Assembly (NCBI RefSeq): GCF_000524195.1
Contig: NW_020170382.1
Location: 729,661-793,660 of the forward strand
DNA from: Echinococcus granulosus
Taxonomy: Eukaryota; Platyhelminthes; Cestoda; Cyclophyllidea; Taeniidae
Reading direction: 5' to 3'
DNA: 64,000 nucleotides
Positions 56,930-64,000 of the stretch are shown one piece after another. The first letter of the stretch is position 1. Each line of letters begins with the position of its first letter. The notes beneath the pieces are model-generated. The model had not been told where the DNA came from and made no database searches. It was given only the letters and a program-made list of their open reading frames with translations. A program made the translations under genes and the position numbers.

Positions 56930-59900
56930 CTGGAAGTAAATAAAAAAAGGTGTATGCACAAATTCTTACACAAGTCAGAGGGAAATAGTGAGGTATGTCC
57001 TATTTTGAAATAGTCTCCATCGCTATACAGGTTTGCCAATAATTACCCGGGAAAAAGTTCACAAAAGGCAATTAAAATTAGAAATGACCGCAGTGCTTCT
57101 ACCTCCTTAACAAAGATGTTTAAGCTGCAAATTTCATGGGAAGAAAGGTGAGAGAGGCCAGAGACTGCATCGACAGAGGTACGACCCTAGGTGTCTGTTT
57201 CGTTGACAAACCAGTTCGAGGATGCTATTTGTGTACCCTTCATTGCATCACGAGTCAGTAGTGCTGGCTATCTCAGTACTAGATATGCAAAAAGCTCATT
57301 CACCAGTTGCCTTAAGGCCAAGTGCTGACTCGGTTTCCCCCCAGTCTAAGGTGTTTCAGAGGTGAGAAAGACGCTGACGCAGTATGTGTATATCCAGGAA
57401 ATGATTTCTACCTGACATACTTCAACAGATACCTAAAAGCACCCCAAATTTGCTCAATTTATAAATGAGGAGGATTTATTCTACTTTTGGGTGGCTCTAT
57501 CTAATGACACTTTCCCTTCCTTTGATTAGGGTTTAATGAAGGTTTCTTAACCATCCTATTTCTGATTAACTCAGGCCTTTATAAATGATGTTGACACTTT
57601 GAAGCCTGCTATTTCGTATTTGCTATCAACGCTGTTGGAGTCTGCCACTGGTCTGTTTTTACAAGCCCCCGAGTCATTTCCCTAACGTCTTAAAAGGTCC
57701 TATGTTTACTTAGAAGAAGGAGGCTTTTAATAGCATACCTTAAGAGTAGTTGCGCCTCGAGTTAATAGACCCTCTAAAAGCCACTTGAGGAAATCAAATT
57801 TCCGTGAATCACCCTCCACAACCACCAAAATTAGAGGGTGACAGCAATCGCTAAAGCGATCCCACCTTCAAGCGCCAGTTCCTCATCGTGTCACACCTTG
57901 CACAGTGCGGAATTTCCTCTAGCTACTTTTCTACCCTCCTCGTATCCCCTCTAGCATGGTAGAAAAAGTCTGTTTGGGTGGAATATCGACATCAAGGTCG
58001 CTTTGCAAGACTTTCAACTTTTTGGCCCATTTTTTGTATTACCGTTGTAAAAACAAAAAAAAGGACAGTTTATCCTCCAGGTTTCTCTACCTACTATAAG
58101 TATATGCAACCGTTTATTCGAAGCCTGAAATCGTCGTGGAATTTGTTTCGGTTTAAGATGAAAATAGAGGAGAACTAGCTTCATTGCATCTAAAACAGTT
58201 TTTGGGCATGTAGAAGTGGCGGCAATTGCGCCTGCTATTATCACTGGAAACTGATTCCTTACTGATATAGAAGGGGAAAAAATATCTATTATTTCTGAAG
58301 GTTTGAAGTTAGCTTGTCAGGAGTTCCTGTTTCATTGTTTTGGACAAAGGTTTCCGCTTGACCACCGCTTGGCAACCATACGATGTCCTGTGCAATTCCT
58401 ACTTGCCAAGTTGGACAATGCGAGAGATAGTTTGTCTAACTGTAACATCTTCAATGTAAGAATAGTGGAAAATCAGGGTGGCTTAAGACAATTGCCTCTT
58501 TTTTCCCTCGCAAGCATTCATCAAGTGCTACGGGAGAAAGTAGCTGGTTTGACAAACAATGACACGTTTATCTAAATAGAAAATCGAGCTAAAATGATTG
58601 TATGCTTAGTCTGCTTGAAATTTCCAACAATTGAGTTACTTTTTCCTCCCTTTTAAAGGAATGAAAAAGAAGGCTAAAATGAATTGCAGGGGATTTAGAT
58701 GTAAATGGCCATTTCTGAGTTAAGTGACTCGACATTAACCCTTCCTGTTCACTTCACCAGCACTGCGGGTGATGAGTTCACTGCTTAATGAGCCGAAAGC
58801 CAACAGTTCTTCTGTGGAAGATAAAATTTATTAAATCTTGTTGTCTGTCCTTTTACTTAACTGACAATCGGTGTGCGACGTCAGTACGTCAGAGCTTCAA
58901 TGGTGTACGCCGAAAACACGATAACACAGTGTTTGCAGTGATAAAAATAGACAAGGTGTCAAGTAAAGATTTTGGGCACCACTCCCCCAATTGTGATGTC
59001 AAGGATGACATTTGATGTAAGCGTGATACTATCTCCTTTTGCGATATTTTAACACTATTTTCAACTCTCTTGGATTAGGCACACCTACCTCAAGTTCAAG
59101 CAAATTCACCTTCAAAATTGGGTAGTATTTTGTGGCAAAATGATCTGGGCACCCAGTCAAGGGACAAGTTTAATAGGATTATATCGGCCCGATGTGTTTG
59201 CTTCCCATTAAAACGGAAAAAGATGCATCTTCACAGCATTATTTGTAGAAAATCAAGCGCTTCCTTTTGTAGATTTTGCAGTCTATTCATATCCGCCATT
59301 ACCGAAGCCGTCTAAATTATTTGGTTAAGATAGGTAACTTGATCCTGCTTTCCAGTTCACTACTTTTTTAGTAATACGACGCTAAAAACACTCCTTAACT
59401 TTGTCTCAAGCCCTTAGAACGGTTTTGGGTTGTAAAACTAACCCTAATGTCGGGAATGAAACAGAGTGAGCAGGTAGGGAGACGTTATAAAGCAGAGAAT
59501 AATCATTCACTATCCTAGCTTTTCGAGTACCTAAATCAGCTTATTTAGGCAAGATTGGTACATCTTGAAAAAAATTCCTTATAAATAATTAGCCATTTCA
59601 TTTCAACCATCAAAGAATGGTTCCAGGAGAGGTTGAGGTCTTGCTGTCCATCACGGTACCAGATGATGCGTCAAAACGCTGAAATTAATACATATAAAGT
59701 CTAAACGCATTAAAGGAGGAAGTCGGCTCCTTGGGACCACACAAAACAACAAAATCGTTGTTTTTAGAGTTTAGCACGCTCTCCAAGTTACTGCAAATCG
59801 AGTGGAGAACCATCCGTGTTTTGTTGAATGGGGATGGGTGAGCGAATTACCTCTAAAATTTTTTTTTTAATCTAAAATACCAAATTTGCCTTAATGTTTT

Positions 59901-61994
59901 ATTCAACTTGCCAGATTTTACATTCCTATTAGTTATTTGGGGAAAGCGCCTAAGTCATTGAGAGGGAGTGACAAGTTGTCTTCATAAACAAAAGGCGCAA
60001 AATGTATCCAAGAGTTGCCATAATACGTCATTCAAGCACCATCTAAAAGGAGTGATTATAGAAGATGAATGTGCTTAAGCGGGCCAACTTATTTTTTGTG
60101 CTTTTATGTAGGATATTTGCAAATGGAGGGGGTTTGAATTGCGCAGGACACTATTCAAATAACCCTACAAGGTGGCAACTATTTTCCAATGACAAGGTGA
60201 CATGTCCTCACGAGTTATGATAAATTGAAACAATGCTTATTTAATGGTTTTCGCGAACGCATTTTTTTCTTATAAGCAGTTAAACTGAAAAAAGTGGCCC
60301 CTTTGTTTATCCTGGTAATTAGCATGTTACATTATTCGGAGCTTCAGCAGGGTATGCCTAATTTTCCGCTAGAAATTTCGACGCCAGCGCATCGTAGACT
60401 TCGAAACACGGATTCCCATCGGAGTTGAGAACTTTACACGGTCTCAGCGTGTTGCCCATGCTTAAGCTTATTTGTCACTTTAATGGGTAAATTTACAACC
60501 TTACAGGGTGGAAGATTGAAACCGAATTGGACTGAAGGGTTACAAACTACCTGAAAATACCCAACACTTGTCCGCAACGCAGATTGTGCTGTCTCCTTTC
60601 CTGAAAAGCACGTAATGTGCCTCATTTTTGGCTCCTAAGTTCGTGTTGGTATTCATGTGAGTTCATGGTGTGCGATGACAAATCGACATCAAAGGGTGCC
60701 TAGGCTTTGGCCTTTCGTGAGATTCAGTATTCACGTTCACGCTCTAATAACTACGCCACCAAGGCTCAGGGAGGCTAAAAAATTCATCTGACTCATCCAC
60801 ACTCCCCGTTTGAACCAATAAGGAACGAATTCTGGCGCCTTATCCAAATGCCGACTTAGGTTAAAAGGTGTTTTCGGTGATGAGTAAGGACGATGGAGGG
60901 GGTTTGGATTTCGGATTTGGTGTAGAGCTAATTAGCCAAACAGACCAAGTGAAATCCAGACTTGATGGACAGGCTCTAGCCCAATGAAGCTACATTTAGG
61001 ACCGTTTTTAAGAATTCCCAAATTTACGGGAATTATTTATCATGAGGAAATACAGTAAAACAGATAAATAGGCGAAAACTCGGAATCGTACCCTGGAAAA
61101 TGGGCAATTGGATTTAACTGTTTCCAAATGATCAATCTAACCAGTTCTCCAAATTCCGGAAGTAGGCGTTCAACTGGCGATTTTTTAACGACAAGAGAGT
61201 GCCATCTGGATAGCTAAATATTTATTGAGCTATTTCTTATGCCTGGAAGTGAAATTAACGTCTGCGTTTTTAATGCCGTGCAAATGAGATGGGGAAGAAT
61301 AGATGCAATAAAGGTAATGCCAACATCCAGCATAAAGCATCAAAACGTCATTACTTGGTAAGTTCAGTATAATTATGGACAAAATGTCCTCTCGAAAGAC
61401 CTAATACCGAGCAAAACACTGTTTTTCCAAGACTAGTTCATGTTGACAACAAGAGACACCTTAGATTTGTCCCCCGGAAAGGTGAAGCAAGATGAACGCA
61501 ACTGATAGCCTCTTAATGTCCATTCGGCATCAATCATTCAACTCCGCAGTTACTTACGTGGGAGGGTGAGGTGATTTATGAGGTTTAACTCGTGTCTAGG
61601 ATACAGGGGAGATCTATTTGTGTTTTTCCGCCCTGGGAGAACGCGGGAGGGAACTTGCCGCGTCTTGGTGAAACAAGTTTTACATGGGAAGATCCCATAA
61701 GCTCGTTTTGATTAATTTCTAACTTAGGAGTTATTTTAGCTTTAATGGGTGTTTTATTTGCAGTTTATCAAAGTTATTTATGACATATTTAAAGGAGTCA
61801 TAAACCTAATCTACTTGATAATTGCCAATACCAGTCACAACTTTGGCCACCTCGAAAACAAATGTTTCATATTGTGTAATTGAATTCCTTCCCCTTAGGG
61901 TGAGCAGGCAAACAGGGCACAGATTTTGACGTAACCTTACAGTTGGTTAATCAGAGACCACAAATTCTATCAAATGAGATGTTGACAATGAAAC
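56930..61994. other. region upstream of the CA10-like gene
   Basis: Should contain the signal-peptide exon and promoter of the CA10-like gene on the minus strand, but none could be picked out. A small minus-strand frame at 59.6 kb follows a good acceptor (gtattaatttcag) but is only about 22 codons long. Nothing else is supported. Confidence 0.45.
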
Positions 61995-62094
61995 NNNNNN
62001 NNNNNNNNNNNNNNNNNNNNNNNNNNNNNNNNNNNNNNNNNNNNNNNNNNNNNNNNNNNNNNNNNNNNNNNNNNNNNNNNNNNNNNNNNNNNNN
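61995..62094. other. assembly gap (100 N)
   Basis: Exactly 100 N, the usual placeholder for a gap of unknown size. Any open frame crossing it is an artefact. Confidence 0.97.
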
Positions 62095-62095
62095 G

Positions 62096-62177
<82 letters not shown>
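62095..62177. repeat. (GTT)n microsatellite beside the gap
   Basis: 83 bp of perfect GTT repeats directly abut the N run. The array probably continues into the gap. It creates spurious poly-Leu (plus), poly-Gln and poly-Thr (minus) frames. Confidence 0.95.
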
Positions 62178-62338
62178 CTGGTTCCAGGCCTTTGAAGTAG
62201 TGAAAATAGTCTTGTAAGGCAGTAAAATGATTCGTACAATTTTACGGTAATGCAGAAAATCTTTCTTGGATATTTTCCTTCTTAAAATAATCACAATTAC
62301 AATCTCCGATTCTTTTTAAATTAGACGCGAGCTTGACA

Positions 62339-62420
62339 ATTCCACACCCAGCCCTAGACACCTCCAGTTTAATTACACTGGGATTTCCCAACTCTCTATT
62401 TTGAATGTATTCATGGGCTT
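62339..62420 (-). repeat. dispersed repeat, copy 2
   Basis: Shares GTGTCTAGGGCTGGGTGTGG and its flanks with 47.99-48.07 kb, same orientation. Confidence 0.5.
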
Positions 62421-62615
62421 GTCTACTATCAAGGAAAGGCTGCGATTACGCTTGTTAAATATTAAGAGAACACGAAAAATGAAGAGTTTTTGCAATGACG
62501 AGCCGCGACGTCGTCTTGAAGGGACAGATTCTTCCGATGGCTAGTCGCAGTCACTTCGGATGAAGTTTTCTTTCACATCTCCTAGTTGTATCGGATAGTA
62601 CCAATTCCCAATTCT

Positions 62616-62751
62616 TTAGTCTAGGGCAAAAAGTTTCATTGAAGGCAATCTTGTTCTCAGTCTACAGCACTCATAAAGCATGGTCTTTTGAGGACATTCA
62701 ATGCAAAGTCCACTTGACCTCGGAATAGTCAGGTCAATTCGCATTACAGGC
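62616..62751 (-). CDS. candidate terminal exon, 44 aa, four Cys
   Basis: An acceptor (gttttgtactttcag) opens a frame to TAA coding for MRIDLTIPRSSGLCIECPQK then TMLYECCRLRTRLP. The CxxC...CC pattern suggests a metal-binding or disulfide-rich piece. A neighbouring open stretch at about 62.82-62.93 kb on the same strand has coding character but no donor in matching phase. Not recognised. Confidence 0.28.
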
Positions 62752-64000
62752 CTGAAAGTACAAAACATAGGTCGGCGTTCATCTATAGTATGAAGGAGGA
62801 TCACTTTAGCAAACTTGTGGCCTTTACAGCCTGTCTTCTCCTCTCAATGCATTTGACATCTATTTGCATAGTGACCACCGTGACCTTCCCTTCGGATTTC
62901 TCATCCTTCACGTCAGTCACTGCTGAGGATCTTGAATTAACTAATCAGTAGCAATAAGTAGACTTGAAGTAGACTTAAAGCATTCAACTTCAAGCTAATT
63001 ATCGCCAGAATTAAGCTACCCTTTAAACCGCTTCTACACGTATACCGCACCTTCACCAACTGCTACAGGATTTTGGCGTACTTAAAACGATTTGAATCTC
63101 ATAATGCAGATAAGTGTGAATCTTGTCCATCAAGATTAACTCGTGTTCTATCGAAAACGTATAAAATGACAAGGATATACTACAGTGCAAAATTATAAAG
63201 AGCATCGACGGACTGACGCAAATCCGCCTCTGCTTTATGCTGCATGCCCATGAACAGTTACATGCATTTTCCAGGATCCCCATTAGACAACAAGTCATGG
63301 CAGCTAGCTTTAGTGGAAATCTCACGGACTTTTTGATAACCTGGTTTCTACCCCAAATCAGGTCCGAATATTCGTGGGTTCGCAGAGAGACACATCAAAG
63401 AGCAGCGGTTGTGACATCGCTGCCTCGCCTTCATTGGCGCCTTTCTACTGCCCCAGGTAAACACGGAGAATTCGTGCGGATCAAATTTACAGTAACAGAG
63501 GCTATTAGGCATAAATATTGTAACTTGATAGTACTGCAAAGACACGATTTTGATAGTGCCCAATTTACGACAAAAGTGTGCGCTGTATTGTCAAAAGGAG
63601 CTAATTGCCTTCACGCCCTCTTTTCCACTGGTTGCCTTTTAACCATTAAGCTGGCAAATGTCTATCAAATCTGCCGATTTGCATTTCTCTTAACCTTGCC
63701 TTGTGATAAGAACAATAAGTATTAAGTATTTATGAAACTTAGTGTTTAGGATTGGAGAAATCGCTATAAGCCCCTATCTGCTTTAGAGAGGAAAGTAGGG
63801 ATATTGTCCCAAGGGGATAGGGACTGCGAAAAGTGTTCATTAAAAATGAATTTTCGTGTCTGCATTCAGGAGTGGCGTCCTAGAGGACAGACAGCTCTTT
63901 GTTGGATAAGTTCACACTGTTTCATGTGCAGGCAAATCACCGGTGATTGGTTGTCGAAAACACATCAACTTCGTACGTCCCAGTGGATTTTCACTTCGCC
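62752..64000. other. unassigned right end
   Basis: A 162-codon plus-strand frame at 63237-63725 has no family match and AT-driven composition. Nothing else is supported. Confidence 0.45.

Noticed and set aside
59599..59680. Small frames on both strands around 59.6 kb, one after a good minus-strand acceptor
   Set aside because: About 22 codons, ambiguous strand, no family match.
61943..62294. Frames with long Leu, Gln or Thr runs
   Set aside because: Products of the GTT array and of translating across the 100-N gap.
63237..63725. 162-codon plus-strand frame
   Set aside because: No recognisable domain, no splice-site or start support, composition typical of chance open frames here.

Overview
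The window is eukaryotic. The recognisable genes are split by GT-AG introns, the base composition is AT-rich, and the two identified proteins are animal-type: a CASP golgin and an acatalytic carbonic-anhydrase-related protein. Very short introns (70 nt, perhaps 36 nt), long empty spacers and many copies of a roughly 1 kb element with direct terminal repeats and no clear gene point to a flatworm. A taeniid tapeworm is the best guess, because such miniature LTR elements (TRIMs) are described from taeniids. The species assignment is inference.

Layout. 1-1921 (+): the last two exons of a CASP-type Golgi coiled-coil protein, carrying its C-terminal membrane anchor. 4.98-5.2 kb: a GC-rich block of consecutive perfect hairpins. 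5.54-7.37 kb (-): a gene for an unrecognised 205-aa protein, with an intron in its leader and a CCAAT/TATA promoter. 9-40 kb: mostly non-coding and seeded with six TRIM copies (a seventh is at 52 kb) and eight isolated terminal repeats. This stretch also holds several isolated exon-like islands. The better ones are a two-exon transmembrane tail at 18.45-18.77 kb (+), a transmembrane tail at 27.5 kb (+), a methyltransferase-like C-terminus at 29.1 kb (+), and minus-strand islands at 13.6, 15.0, 15.4, 17.7 and 33.8 kb.

40.7-56.9 kb (-): a CA10/CA11-like carbonic-anhydrase-related protein on at least eight exons, whose splice phases all agree. All three zinc-ligand histidines are replaced. Its introns hold a phase-compatible 63-nt cassette exon, a thyroglobulin-type-1-like terminal exon and one TRIM. 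57-64 kb: little recognisable apart from a 100-N gap beside a (GTT)n array and one exon-like island at 62.6 kb. The exon for the CA10-like signal peptide was not found.

The genes form no operon or pathway. CASP acts in the Golgi membrane. The CA10-like protein is predicted to be secreted or extracellular. The TRIM density and the CA10-like gene with its intronic exons are the parts most worth following up.
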